Origin: UBA1479 sp040221095 | GTDB taxonomy: Bacteria; Pseudomonadota; Alphaproteobacteria; Rhodospirillales; Casp-alpha2 | NCBI GenBank assembly: GCA_040221095.1 | Contig: JAVJVP010000003.1 | Coordinates: 62,001-126,000, forward strand | Length of the DNA: 64,000 nt | Direction of reading: 5' to 3' | Shown here: positions 16,213 to 25,860 of the stretch, piece by piece | How the letters are laid out: each line of letters opens with the position of its first letter | Position numbering within the stretch: position 1 is the stretch's first letter | Made by a program: the position numbers and the translations under genes | Notes under the pieces: generated by a model | Databases searched by the model: none | Seen by the model: only the letters and a program-made list of their open reading frames with translations | Told to the model about the DNA's origin: nothing

Positions 16213-16764
16213 CTACATGACGGCCTGGACTTCCTTCACCTCAGGCACGTAGTAGCGCAGCATGTTCTCGATGCCGTGCTTCAGCGTCGCCGTCGACGAC
16301 GGGCAGCCGGAGCAGGCGCCCTGCATCTGCAGGTAGACGATGCCGTCCTCGAACCCGTGATAGATGATGTCGCCGCCGTCCTGGGCCACCGCGGGGCGCA
16401 CCCGGGTTTCCAGCAACTCCTTGATCTGGATCACGATTTCCGTGTCGTCGGCGGTCGATGCAGCCGCCTCCTCGGCGCCCTCGGTGATCACCGGCAGGCC
16501 CTTGGTGAAATGTTCCATGATGCCGCCCAGGATGCGCGGCTTCAGGGTGTCCCATTCCTTGTCTTCGCCCTTGGTCACGGTGATGAAGTCGTGACCGAAG
16601 AACACGCCGGTCACGCCGTCGACCGCGAACAGCGCCTGCGCCAGGGGCGAGCGGGCGGTCGCCGTCGGTTCGGCGAAGTTGGCGGTGCCTTCGGCCATCA
16701 CCGTGCAGCCGGGCAGGAACTTCAAGGTCGCCGGATTCGGGGTGGTTTCGGTCTGAATGAACAT
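16213..16764 (-). CDS. Iron-sulfur cluster carrier NfuA-type protein
   Basis: Nfu proteins carry and deliver [4Fe-4S] clusters. The 183-residue protein begins MFIQTETTPNPATLKFLPG (start at ATG 16764, GGAG upstream) with an N-terminal Nfu domain (1-90) and a C-terminal NifU-like domain (about 108-178) holding the cluster-binding Cys151-x2-Cys154 in GACSGCPSS. This is the alphaproteobacterial/mitochondrial NFU1 architecture, not the degenerate A-type fusion of enterobacterial NfuA. A GC-rich hairpin follows the stop but lacks a T tract. Confidence 0.93.
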   Translation of the reverse strand: MFIQTETTPNPATLKFLPGCTVMAEGTANFAEPTATARSPLAQALFAVDGVTGVFFGHDFITVTKGEDKEWDTLKPRILGGIMEHFTKGLPVITEGAEEAAASTADDTEIVIQIKELLETRVRPAVAQDGGDIIYHGFEDGIVYLQMQGACSGCPSSTATLKHGIENMLRYYVPEVKEVQAVM

Positions 16765-16907
16765 GGGTCTTTGGTCTCCGCGCTTTTCGGCCGCATGGCC
16801 GTTATTCGGTGCCGGACGGTCTCCGGCGGTGCTTGGGCCTAACATGGGGCCAGGGACGCCCGCAATCAAGTCCGACAAGCGGGGTCAAGTATATCAGATC
16901 TGTCCGC

Positions 16908-17909
16908 TCAGGGCCGCAGAAAGCCGACGATGTCGTGAACCTCGGCCATGATCGGCTCGGACAGGGCCCGCGCCTTCTCCGCACCCCGCTTCAGCACGCC
17001 GTCGATATAGCCGGGATCGGCGGCGAGGCGGCGCATTTCCGCGGTGATGGGCTGCAGCTTGTCGACCATCAGGTCGGCCAGGTCCTGCTTGAACTGGGAA
17101 AACTGGTGGCCGCCGTGGTCCTGGATGACCTGGGCCAGGTCCTGGCCGGCCAGGGCGGCGTAGATGCCCATCAGGTTGGCGGCCTCGGGCCGGCCCTCGA
17201 AGCCGTCCTTCGAGGTCGGCAGAGCGTCCGGATCAGTCTTGGCCTTGCGCACCTTCTTGGCGATGGCGTCGGCGTCGTCGGTCAGGGTGATGCGCGACTG
17301 ATCCGACGGGTCGGACTTGCTCATTTTCTTGGAGCCGTCGCGCAGGGACATGACCCGCGTCGCCTCGCCGAAGATCAGCGGTTCGACCACGGGGAAGAAA
17401 TCGACGCCGAAGTCGTTGTTGAACTTCTGGGCGATGTCGCGGGCCAGTTCCAGATGCTGTTTCTGGTCGTCGCCCACGGGCACATGGGTGCCCTTATAGG
17501 CCAGGATGTCGGCGGCCATCAGGTTCGGGTAGGCGAACAGCCCGACGGAAGCGTTCTCCTTGTTCTTGCCGGCCTTTTCCTTGAACTGGGTCATGCGGTT
17601 GAGCCAGCCCATGCGCGCGACGCAATTGAAGATCCAGGCCAGTTCCGCATGGGCGGGCACCTGGGACTGGTTGAAGATGACGGATTTCTCGGCGTCGATG
17701 CCGGCGGCGATCATGGCGGCGGCGACCTCGCGGGTCGAGGCCCGGAGCTGCGCCGGGTCCTGCCACACGGTGATGGCGTGCAGGTCGACGACGCAGAACA
17801 GGCAGTCCTCGTAATCCTGCTGCAGGTGCACCCAGTTGCGGATGGCGCCCAGGTAGTTGCCCAGGTGAAGGTTCCCCGTCGGCTGAACGCCGGAAAAGAT
17901 GCGCCGCAT
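16908..17909 (-). CDS. trpS: Tryptophanyl-tRNA synthetase
   Basis: Class I synthetase charging tRNA-Trp. Start chosen at the ATG at 17909 (MRRIFSGVQPTGNLHLGNYL), with AAGGA 9 nt upstream, giving 333 residues, the family norm; the frame stays open to 17978. The HIGH-type signature appears as HLGN (14-17) and the second ATP-binding loop as KKMSKSDPSD. It begins 80 bp downstream of murJ on the same strand; the murJ-trpS pair is common in Alphaproteobacteria. The dimer ligates Trp via an aminoacyl-adenylate in the cytoplasm. Confidence 0.97.
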   Translation of the reverse strand: MRRIFSGVQPTGNLHLGNYLGAIRNWVHLQQDYEDCLFCVVDLHAITVWQDPAQLRASTREVAAAMIAAGIDAEKSVIFNQSQVPAHAELAWIFNCVARMGWLNRMTQFKEKAGKNKENASVGLFAYPNLMAADILAYKGTHVPVGDDQKQHLELARDIAQKFNNDFGVDFFPVVEPLIFGEATRVMSLRDGSKKMSKSDPSDQSRITLTDDADAIAKKVRKAKTDPDALPTSKDGFEGRPEAANLMGIYAALAGQDLAQVIQDHGGHQFSQFKQDLADLMVDKLQPITAEMRRLAADPGYIDGVLKRGAEKARALSEPIMAEVHDIVGFLRP

Positions 17910-17988
17910 GTGGCCGGTCCTTGAAATGAGTAGTCGAAAACGCGCGCCGGTTATCGCCGTTGGGCCGGAATTGGTCAAGCCTGGGCCG

Positions 17989-19554
17989 CTACAGGTCCTT
18001 CGCCCGCAGCATGGATTTGGCGTCCCGCAGCCCCGCTGCGCGCAGCGCCAAGGCGAAGGCGGCGAAGGCGGCCAGGCCCAGGGCGACCAGCAGGACCAGG
18101 CCCAGCACCTGCTGCGCCGTGGTGCCGGTCATCAGAAAGTCCAGGTTCTGGCGCGCGATCTCGAGCACCCCGACCATGCCCGCCGTGGCCAGCAGGATGC
18201 GGGGCAGGCGGCCGCGCAGGCGGGCGTCGAGGGCGAAGTGCCCCCGCCGGACCAGCACGATGGCGAGCAGCAGGGTGTTGAGCCAGGCCGAGACGGAGGC
18301 CGCCAGCGCGATGCCGACATGGCCCAAGGGCTTCATCAGCACCAGCATGAGGGCGATGTTGACCACCATGGCGGCGATGGCGATGCGCACGGGGGTCGAC
18401 GTATCCTCCCTGGCATAGAAGCCCGGGGCGAGGACGCGGATCAGCACATAGGCCGGCAGGCCCGTGGCGAAGGCGAACAGGGCCGAGGCCGTCGCCGCCG
18501 TGGCCTCGGCGCCGAAAGCACCCCGTTCGAACAGGACGCGGATGATTTCGTCCGGCATGACCAGACAGGCGGCGGCGGCCGGCAGGGTCATCAGCAGCGC
18601 GAATTCCAGGCCCCGGTTCTGGCTGTTCAGAGCCGCCGCGGTTTCGCCGGATTTGAGCTGCCGCGCCAGCAGCGGCAGCAGCGCCGTGCCGACGGCGACA
18701 CCGACCACGCCCAAGGGCAGCTGCGTCACCCGGTCCGCATAATAAAGGTAGGACACGGCCCCGTCGGACACATAGGTCGCGAGGATGGTGCCGATCAGCA
18801 GATTGACCTGATAGAGCGAGGCGCCGAACACCACGGGCAGGATGCGCTTGATGAGAAGCGCCACCTTGTCCGTCCAGCGCGGCCGCACCAGCCGCAGGGG
18901 AAATCCCTGGCGGCGGCAGAACCAGGCGAGCCAGGCGAACTGCGCAACGCCCGCCGCGAACACGCCCCAGGCGAGCGCATGGCCCGGCGTTTCCACATGG
19001 CCCGTGAGGCCGAGCAGGGCCGCGATCAGGCAGAGGTTCAGCAGCACGGGTGCGGCGGCGGCGGCAGCGAACCGGCCCAGGGAATTCAAGATGCCCGACT
19101 GCAGCGACACCAGGGAGATGAACAGCAGATACGGGAAGGCGATGCGCGACAGTTCCGTCGCCAGTTCCATCTTGCCGGGCACGGCCTCGAAGCCGCCGGC
19201 CAGCACGACCATGGCCCAGGGCATGACCATTTCCATGACCGCGACGAAGGCGACCAGGACCAGGGCCAGCAGGGTCATGGCCTCGTCGGCGAAGGCGCGG
19301 GCCCGGGCCCGCGCCGCCGCCGTGTCGGGATCGCCCTCCAGCTCGCGGGCGAACAGGGGCACGAAGGCGGCGGCGAAGGCGCCCTCGGCGAACAGGCGGC
19401 GGAACAGGTTGGGCAGACGGAAGGCGACGACGAAGGCGTCGGCGACCATGCCGGCGCCCAGGAAATTGGCGATCAGCATGTCGCGGACGAAGCCGAACAC
19501 GCGGCTCAACAGCGTGAAGCCGCCGACGGTCGTGATGGCCTTCAACAGGTTCAT
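17989..19554 (-). CDS. murJ: Lipid II flippase MurJ
   Basis: MurJ (MviN) moves lipid II across the inner membrane for peptidoglycan synthesis. The 521-residue protein starts MNLLKAITTVGGFTLLSRVFGFVRD, the family hallmark with the conserved Arg residues of the cavity, and has about 14 hydrophobic helices to the end. The conserved LFRRLFAEGAFAAAFVP follows helix 2. It sits between glnD and trpS, in the glnD-murJ-trpS order seen in relatives. Confidence 0.96.
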   Translation of the reverse strand: MNLLKAITTVGGFTLLSRVFGFVRDMLIANFLGAGMVADAFVVAFRLPNLFRRLFAEGAFAAAFVPLFARELEGDPDTAAARARARAFADEAMTLLALVLVAFVAVMEMVMPWAMVVLAGGFEAVPGKMELATELSRIAFPYLLFISLVSLQSGILNSLGRFAAAAAAPVLLNLCLIAALLGLTGHVETPGHALAWGVFAAGVAQFAWLAWFCRRQGFPLRLVRPRWTDKVALLIKRILPVVFGASLYQVNLLIGTILATYVSDGAVSYLYYADRVTQLPLGVVGVAVGTALLPLLARQLKSGETAAALNSQNRGLEFALLMTLPAAAACLVMPDEIIRVLFERGAFGAEATAATASALFAFATGLPAYVLIRVLAPGFYAREDTSTPVRIAIAAMVVNIALMLVLMKPLGHVGIALAASVSAWLNTLLLAIVLVRRGHFALDARLRGRLPRILLATAGMVGVLEIARQNLDFLMTGTTAQQVLGLVLLVALGLAAFAAFALALRAAGLRDAKSMLRAKDL

Positions 19555-19618
19555 GGCACGCTGGTACGCCGGGATTGGGGCGATGACAAGGCTTTAGGCG
19601 GGCCGGGCGGGGCGCCCC

Positions 19619-22618
19619 CTATTCGGCCGCTTCCACGGAATTGCCGGACGCCTTGCCGCCGGGCTTGGCCTTGGCCGCGGCCGGCTTCTTCGCCGGCTTC
19701 GTCTTGGCGCTTTCCTTGGCCGGGGCTTTCGCGGCCGTCTTCGCCTTGCCGGCCGCTGCGGGCTTGGCGTCCTTGGCCGGCTTGGCAGGTGTCTTGGCGG
19801 GCGCTTTTGCCGCGCCCTTGGCGGGGGTCTCCGCCTTGGCGGCCTTGTCGGCCTTGGCCGCCGCCTTCACCGCCTTCTTGCCGCCGATGCGTTCCAGCAG
19901 CCGGTTCTCGATGGATTTCAGCTTGTCCCCGTGGCGGATCTTGAGCCCGAAGATGTCCTTCACATAGAACACGTCGACCACCCGCTCGCCGTAGGTGGTG
20001 ATCTGGGCCGAGGCGATCTGCAACCCTTCCTGGGTCAACGCCGTGGTCACGTCGTACAGGAACCCCGGCCGGTCGTGGCCGTTGATTTCGATCACCGTAT
20101 GGGTGTTGGACGCCTGGTTGTCCATGAGCACGCGGGGCGATATGGCGAAGGCCCGCGACTTGTCGGGGAATACGGCGTCCGGCTCCTTGCGCAGTTCGCG
20201 GGCCGGGTCGCGCTTGCCGCGGAGCGCATCCTCGATGCGCTGGGTCATGCGGCCCATCTGGCCCTTTTCCTCGATCGCCATGCCGCCCCCGTCATGGACC
20301 CAGAAGGTGTCCAGCGCCATGCCGTTGGTCAGGGTCGCGATCTTGGCGTCGAGCACCGACACCCCGGCCAGCGACAGGGCCCCCGCGATGTTGGCGAACA
20401 GGCCCGGATGGTCGGCGGTGTAGACGGTGATCTCGTTGGCGGCGCGGGTCTTGTCCACGGCCATGGCGATGGTCAGGTCGGCCTTGTCCTTTTCCGCCTT
20501 GCGCACCAGTTCGGCGTGGCGCACCTGGGCCGCCGTGTCGGCGGCCAGCCAGTAGGTGTCGGTGCCCCGGGCGAGATGATCCTCGCGGTCCTTGGCGGGC
20601 CATTTGGCCAGGGCCTGTTCCAGCGCCGCCTTGGCGCGGGCGACCCGGGTCTTGCGCCGCTCGCCCGGCGCGTCGCCGGTGAGGACGGCCTTGGCCTGCC
20701 AGTACAGTTCGCGCAGCAGGCCCGCCTTCCAGTTGTTCCACACGTTGGGGCCGACGGCGCGGATGTCGACCACGGTCAGGCACAGCAGCAGGCGCAGGCG
20801 TTCCGGCGACTGCACCAGATCGCAGAAATCCTGGATCGTCTTGGGGTCGTCCAGATCGCGCTTGAACGCCGTCGCCGACATCAACAGGTGATAGCGCACC
20901 AGCCAGGATACGGTTTCCGTTTCCCAGGCGTTGAGGCCGAACCGGGGACACAGCTTCATGGCGACATCGGCGCCCAGTTCCGAATGGTCGCCGCCCCGGC
21001 CCTTGGCGATGTCGTGCAGCAGGACCGAGACATAGAGCGCCTCGCGGGACTGGATTTCGCCGATCACCTCGCAGCTGACCGGATGGTCTTCCTTGAGGCG
21101 CCCGGTCTCGATCCCTTCCAACAGGCCGATGGCCCGGATGGTGTGCTCGTCGACCGTATAGACGTGATACATGTCGTACTGCATCTGCGCCACGACGCGC
21201 CCGAAGTCGGGAACGAAGCGGCCGAACACCCCGGCCTCGTTGAACCGCATCAGGGTCGCGACCGGATCCTTCCCCGTCAGCATTTCCAGGAACAGGCGGT
21301 TGGCTTCCTTGTTGCGACGCAGCTTGGCGTCGACCAGCTTCAGGTTCTGGGTGACCAGGCGCAGCGCTTCCGGATGCACGTCCAGGCCGTGCTTCTGCGC
21401 CGCGTGGAACAGGCCGACCAGCTTGACCGGATCGTCGGCGAAGGCCTTCTTGTTTTCCACGGTCAGGCGGCCGCTGTCGATCTTGAAGCCGGGCACGTCC
21501 GGTTCGGAAAAACGGAAGAACGGCAGGCGGAACCGCTTGGCCGCCTTCTTGTGCTGATGTTCCAGAACGGCGCAGAGGATGCGGGTGATGTCGCCCACGT
21601 CCTTGGCGATCAGGAAGTAGTGCTTCATGAAGCGCTCGACGCCGTTGGTCCCGGCGTGGTCGCGGTAGCCCAGGCGCTTGGCGATGTCCTTCTGCACGGA
21701 GAAGCTCAGGCGCTCCTCCGGCCGGCCGTTCAGGAAATGCAGGTGGCAGCGCACGGTCCAGAGGAAATTTTCCGCCTTCTCGAACAGCTTGAGATCGTCC
21801 TTGGTGAACACCCCCTCGCCGACCAGGTCGTTCATGTTGCTGACGCGGTACAGGTACTTGGCGATCCAGATCAGGGTCTGCAGGTCGCGCAACCCGCCCT
21901 TGCCTTCCTTGATGTTGGGCTCGAGCACGTAGCGGGTGTCGCCCATCTTGTCGTGGCGGTTGTCGCGTTCGGCCAGCTTCTGGTCCACATAGGCCATGCC
22001 CGAGCCTTCGGCAACGTCGTCCCAGAACGCCTGTTTGAACTTATCGAACAGGCTTTCGTCGCCCCACAGCCAGCGTGCTTCCAGCAACGACGTGCGGATG
22101 GTCAGGTCTTCCTTGGCCAGACGCACGGCCTCGTCGACGGAGCGCGTGGCATGGCCGACCTTGAGCCCCAGGTCCCACAGCATGTACAGCGTGAACTCGA
22201 CGATCTGTTCCGTGCGCGGCGTCATCTTGTAGGGCAGGAGGAACATCAGATCGATGTCCGAGAAGGGGGCGAGCTCGCCCCGTCCGTAGCCGCCCGTGGC
22301 GATGATGGTCAGCGTCTCGCCCGTGGTCGGATTGGCAGAGGGATAGACCCATGTGTCGGCGAAGTCGTGGACCGTGCGGATGATCTGGTCCATCAGATGG
22401 GCATGGGCGCGGGTCGCTTCCGGCCCGGTCAGCTTGCCCGCCTCGAAGCGGCGCTTGACCTCGTCCCAGCCCTGGGCGTGGGCGTCCTTGAAGATGGCCA
22501 ACACCTCGCCCTGGCTTTTCGGCGTATAGCCGGACCAGCCGGCCAGGTCGTCCAGCTTCTTGGTCAGCGCCTTGCGGTCGATGATCGCGCGGGGGTCTTT
22601 GACGGTGGTGCGGCTCAT
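19619..22618 (-). CDS. glnD: Bifunctional uridylyltransferase/uridylyl-removing enzyme GlnD with basic C-terminal tail
   Basis: GlnD uridylylates PII proteins at low glutamine and reverses this when nitrogen is plentiful. Start is the ATG at 22618 (MSRTTVKDPRAII), 999 residues. Domains in order: nucleotidyltransferase with GGYGRGELAPFSDIDL (about 110-125), PII-uridylylation linker, HD domain with LLHDIAKGRGGDHSELG (about 530), and two ACT domains (about 735-800 and 845-910). Odd: the last 85 residues (915-999) are a low-complexity Ala/Lys/Pro tail (repeated AAKAPAK-like units) like histone H1, absent from typical GlnD. It lies between mutS and murJ. Confidence 0.96.
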   Translation of the reverse strand: MSRTTVKDPRAIIDRKALTKKLDDLAGWSGYTPKSQGEVLAIFKDAHAQGWDEVKRRFEAGKLTGPEATRAHAHLMDQIIRTVHDFADTWVYPSANPTTGETLTIIATGGYGRGELAPFSDIDLMFLLPYKMTPRTEQIVEFTLYMLWDLGLKVGHATRSVDEAVRLAKEDLTIRTSLLEARWLWGDESLFDKFKQAFWDDVAEGSGMAYVDQKLAERDNRHDKMGDTRYVLEPNIKEGKGGLRDLQTLIWIAKYLYRVSNMNDLVGEGVFTKDDLKLFEKAENFLWTVRCHLHFLNGRPEERLSFSVQKDIAKRLGYRDHAGTNGVERFMKHYFLIAKDVGDITRILCAVLEHQHKKAAKRFRLPFFRFSEPDVPGFKIDSGRLTVENKKAFADDPVKLVGLFHAAQKHGLDVHPEALRLVTQNLKLVDAKLRRNKEANRLFLEMLTGKDPVATLMRFNEAGVFGRFVPDFGRVVAQMQYDMYHVYTVDEHTIRAIGLLEGIETGRLKEDHPVSCEVIGEIQSREALYVSVLLHDIAKGRGGDHSELGADVAMKLCPRFGLNAWETETVSWLVRYHLLMSATAFKRDLDDPKTIQDFCDLVQSPERLRLLLCLTVVDIRAVGPNVWNNWKAGLLRELYWQAKAVLTGDAPGERRKTRVARAKAALEQALAKWPAKDREDHLARGTDTYWLAADTAAQVRHAELVRKAEKDKADLTIAMAVDKTRAANEITVYTADHPGLFANIAGALSLAGVSVLDAKIATLTNGMALDTFWVHDGGGMAIEEKGQMGRMTQRIEDALRGKRDPARELRKEPDAVFPDKSRAFAISPRVLMDNQASNTHTVIEINGHDRPGFLYDVTTALTQEGLQIASAQITTYGERVVDVFYVKDIFGLKIRHGDKLKSIENRLLERIGGKKAVKAAAKADKAAKAETPAKGAAKAPAKTPAKPAKDAKPAAAGKAKTAAKAPAKESAKTKPAKKPAAAKAKPGGKASGNSVEAAE

Positions 22619-22626
22619 GGTGCCCT

Positions 22627-22635
22627 TATATAGCA
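22627..22635 (-). promoter_or_regulatory. Extended -10 element just before glnD
   Basis: TGCTATATA on the minus strand (extended -10 type) ends 8 bp before the glnD ATG. If it is used, the transcript would be leaderless or nearly so. No clear -35 is visible. Confidence 0.35.
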
Positions 22636-22692
22636 CGCGGACAGGCGAAACACCCGCGCCGTTGGGGCGTTCGCGGCGAAACCGGGCGGCCG

Positions 22693-25476
22693 TCAGTCCC
22701 TGCCGGGCGCCAGATTTTTCAGATTATATAGAAAGTCGAGCGCCTGTTTAGGCGTCATTTCGTCGGGGTTCATGGACCCGACCGCGTCGTCCACGGGCGA
22801 CGGGCCACGCATGGCCCCCTTGCCGCCGGATGCCCTTGGCGGCGTCGCGGAAAACAGCGGCAGGTCGTCGGCCAGGTCGGCGGCGCGGGGGCTGCCGTCG
22901 CCGGCCTCCAGCTTTTCCAAAACCTGTTCGGCCCGCGCCGTGACGGCGGCGGGCAGGCCCGCCAGTTGCCCGACATGAATGCCGTAGGACCGGTCGGCGG
23001 TGCCGGGGGCGACCTCGTGGAGGAACACCACGTCGCCCTGCCATTCCTTCACGCGCATGGAATGGGGCGCCAGTTCGGCGAGGCGGCCCGACAGCTGCGT
23101 CAGTTCGTGGTAGTGGGTCGCGAACAGGCCCCGGCAGGCGTTGACGTCGTGCAGATGTTCGACCACGGCCCAGGCGATGGACAGACCGTCATAGGTCGCC
23201 GTGCCGCGCCCGATTTCGTCCAGGATGACCAGGGCCTTGGGCCCGGCCTGGTTGAGGATGGCCGCCGTCTCGACCATCTCGACCATGAAGGTGGAGCGTC
23301 CGCGCGCCAGGTCGTCGGCGGCGCCGACGCGGGAGAACAACTGGTCCACCGCGCCGATATGGGCCGCGGCGGCGGGCACGAAGGCGCCCATCTGGGCCAG
23401 CACGGCGATCAGCGCGTTCTGGCGCAGGAAGGTCGATTTACCCGCCATGTTGGGTCCGGTCAGCACCCAGAGCCGCCCGCCCTTGCCGTCTTCCCCGCCG
23501 CCCGCTTCATCGGCCGGGGTCAGGTCGCAGTCGTTGGCGACGAAAGCGCCATCGCCCTGACGGCTGAGCGCCGCCTCGACCACCGGATGGCGGCCGCCTT
23601 CGATGCGGAACACCTTGGAGGCGTCGACCAGAGGCCGCACGTAGCGCCGCTCCGCCGCCAGGGCGCCCAAGGCCGAGGCGGCGTCGAGCCGCGCCAGGGC
23701 GTCGGCGGCCAGCGCGATGTCCCGGGCCCGGCCCGTGATCTCGTTGACCAGATCGGTGAACAGTTCGAGTTCCAGGGCCAGGGCCCGGTCGGCGGCCTTG
23801 GCGATGCGGGATTCCAGATCGGCCAGTTCCACCGTGGAAAAGCGCATCGCATTGGCCATGGACTGGCGGTGGATGAAGGGGCTGTCGCCGTCCGCTGTCT
23901 TGCCGGTCTTGATGCGGTCGGCCTGCTTGGCCGCGACCTCGATGAAATATCCCAGCACGTTGTTGTGCTTGATCTTCAAGCCCGCGATGCCCGTTTCCTC
24001 GGCATAGCGCGCCTGCAGACCCGCGATCAGTTTGCGGCTGTCGTCGCGCAGCTGGCGGTGTTCGTCCAGCGCCGGCGCGTAGCCCTGGCGGATGAAGCCG
24101 CCGTCGCGGGCCAAAAGCGGCAGGTCGTCGGCGAGCGCCCGGCCCAGGCGGTCGGTCAGTTGCCCGTGTTCGCCCAGGTCGGTCATGGCCTCGGCCACGG
24201 CCTTGGGCACCAGCCCGCGCGCCCCCTGCAGCAGGCCCCGCAGCGCCGCCGCCTGGATCAGCCCGTCCCGGACGGCGGCGAGATCGCGGGGCCCGCCCCG
24301 GCCGAGCGAAATGCGCGACAGGGCGCGGGCGACGTCGGGCACCTGGGCCAGGGCGGCGCGCAGGTCGTCGGTCAACCTTGCGTCGTCATGAAAGAATTCG
24401 ACGGCGTCGAGCCGTTCGGTGATGGCGGCGGGATCGGTCAGCGGGGCCGACAGGCGGGCCGCCAAAAGACGCGCCCCGGCCCCCGTCATGGTGCGGTCGA
24501 TGACGTCGAGCAGCGAGCCCCGCCGTTCGCCGGTCATGGTGCGGGTCAGTTCCAGGTTGCGCCGGGTCGCCGCATCGATGCCCATGACGGCACCTGCGGA
24601 CAATTGGCGGGGCGGGGCCAGGCGCGGCACCTTGCCCTTCTGCGTCAGCTCGACATAGTCGACGAGGGCACCGGCGGCGGCCAGTTCGGCCCGGGAAAAA
24701 TTGCCGAAGCCCGCCAGCGTGCCGACATGGAACAGGTCCTTCAGGCGCTTTTCGCCGTTGGCGCTGTCGAAGCGGGCGGCGGGCAGGGGCGTCAGGCGCT
24801 CCTTCCAATCGGCGAAGGTCTCGTACAGCTCCGGCGTTTCCAGAATCCGGTCGGCGCAGAGCAGTTCACCCGCGTCGATGCGGGCCAGCGCCGCGCCTAA
24901 GGAGGCCGCCGTCACGGGCTGGGTCAGGAAATCGCCCGTCGACATGTCGATCCAGGCCAGGCCCAGGTCCGCCTGCGCCGAGGCCACGGCGCAGAGATAG
25001 TTGTGGGACCGCGCGTCCAAGAGCGTGTCCTCGGTGATCGTGCCCGGGGTGACGATGCGCTGGACCGCCCGCTTGACGACGGATTTCGATCCGCGCTTCT
25101 TGGCTTCCGCCGGATCCTCCACCTGCTCGCAGATGGCGACCTTGTGGCCGGCCCGGATCAGGCGGGTCAGGTAGCTTTCGTGGGAATGCACGGGCACGCC
25201 GCACATGGGGATGTCGTCGCCGAGATGCTTGCCCCGCTTGGTCAGCGCGATGTCGAGGGTCGCCGACGCCTTCACCGCGTCGTCGAAGAACATCTCGTAG
25301 AAATCGCCCATGCGGTAGAACAGGATGGCCCCCGGATGGGCCGCCTTGATCTCCAGGAACTGGGCCATCATCGGCGTCACGCCGGCATCGCCGGACGCGG
25401 ACGCGCCGCCGCCGTCGCTTGCGGCCGGTGTCAGATCGTCGTCGTCGGATAGAGGCGCGATGTCGTCGGGAGGCAT
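22693..25476 (-). CDS. mutS: DNA mismatch repair protein MutS
   Basis: MutS recognises mismatches and starts repair with MutL. The 927-residue protein starts with an acidic, low-complexity leader (1-33). Then come the mismatch-binding domain with the Phe-x-Glu motif FYRMGDFYEMF, the connector, lever and clamp domains, and a C-terminal ATPase with Walker A GPNMAGKST and Walker B VILDEIGRGTATYDG. It ends with a short dimerisation tail. It is followed by glnD on the same strand with 74 bp between. Confidence 0.97.
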   Translation of the reverse strand: MPPDDIAPLSDDDDLTPAASDGGGASASGDAGVTPMMAQFLEIKAAHPGAILFYRMGDFYEMFFDDAVKASATLDIALTKRGKHLGDDIPMCGVPVHSHESYLTRLIRAGHKVAICEQVEDPAEAKKRGSKSVVKRAVQRIVTPGTITEDTLLDARSHNYLCAVASAQADLGLAWIDMSTGDFLTQPVTAASLGAALARIDAGELLCADRILETPELYETFADWKERLTPLPAARFDSANGEKRLKDLFHVGTLAGFGNFSRAELAAAGALVDYVELTQKGKVPRLAPPRQLSAGAVMGIDAATRRNLELTRTMTGERRGSLLDVIDRTMTGAGARLLAARLSAPLTDPAAITERLDAVEFFHDDARLTDDLRAALAQVPDVARALSRISLGRGGPRDLAAVRDGLIQAAALRGLLQGARGLVPKAVAEAMTDLGEHGQLTDRLGRALADDLPLLARDGGFIRQGYAPALDEHRQLRDDSRKLIAGLQARYAEETGIAGLKIKHNNVLGYFIEVAAKQADRIKTGKTADGDSPFIHRQSMANAMRFSTVELADLESRIAKAADRALALELELFTDLVNEITGRARDIALAADALARLDAASALGALAAERRYVRPLVDASKVFRIEGGRHPVVEAALSRQGDGAFVANDCDLTPADEAGGGEDGKGGRLWVLTGPNMAGKSTFLRQNALIAVLAQMGAFVPAAAAHIGAVDQLFSRVGAADDLARGRSTFMVEMVETAAILNQAGPKALVILDEIGRGTATYDGLSIAWAVVEHLHDVNACRGLFATHYHELTQLSGRLAELAPHSMRVKEWQGDVVFLHEVAPGTADRSYGIHVGQLAGLPAAVTARAEQVLEKLEAGDGSPRAADLADDLPLFSATPPRASGGKGAMRGPSPVDDAVGSMNPDEMTPKQALDFLYNLKNLAPGRD

Positions 25477-25630
25477 AACTCGCCTGATCTAAAGTGTTCA
25501 CTACAGCGCCCAGGATGCGGCGAGCCTACCACATCTTGGCCCGCCGGGGGCAAGGGAAGGCGGGGGGCGGGTTGTGGAAATCTGTTCCGGACCGGGTCGG
25601 GAATTCATGGCTTTGCAGGACCAGTTAAAT

Positions 25631-25680
25631 ACGATACTTTCAAATATCGTCTTGCAAATGTAATTTAGTTACGCATAAAC
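25631..25680 (+). promoter_or_regulatory. Promoter region of maeB with an inverted repeat
   Basis: TTGCAA (25652-25657), 17 nt, ATAAAC (25675-25680) is a plausible sigma-70 promoter. Directly upstream lies the inverted repeat ACGATA-8 nt-TATCGT (25631-25650) in a conspicuously AT-rich patch, a possible activator or repressor site. The rest of the 25477-25860 gap shows no gene. The leader would be about 175 nt. Confidence 0.4.
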
Positions 25681-25860
25681 GACATAAAGCGAACACGTAC
25701 GGGGAGCATTCTGGGTATCCCGGCGGACCATGCGGCTCCGCCACCGTCCAAAGGAAACCGAACCGGCCCTTGGCCGCCGCCCGCGACGGGACGGAGGCAG
25801 GGCCCGACGCACGCCGGATGAACGCGGCGGCACGACCAAATGGGAAGAGACACGATCACC

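Noticed and set aside
19931..22633. A 900-codon open frame antisense to glnD (similar long frames oppose metK/trmB at 1653-3536 and dnaJ/dnaK at 39970-43197)
   Set aside because: These are products of high-GC codon bias opposite real genes: no recognisable domains, skewed His/Asp/Gly/Val-rich composition, and the opposite strand encodes clear proteins.
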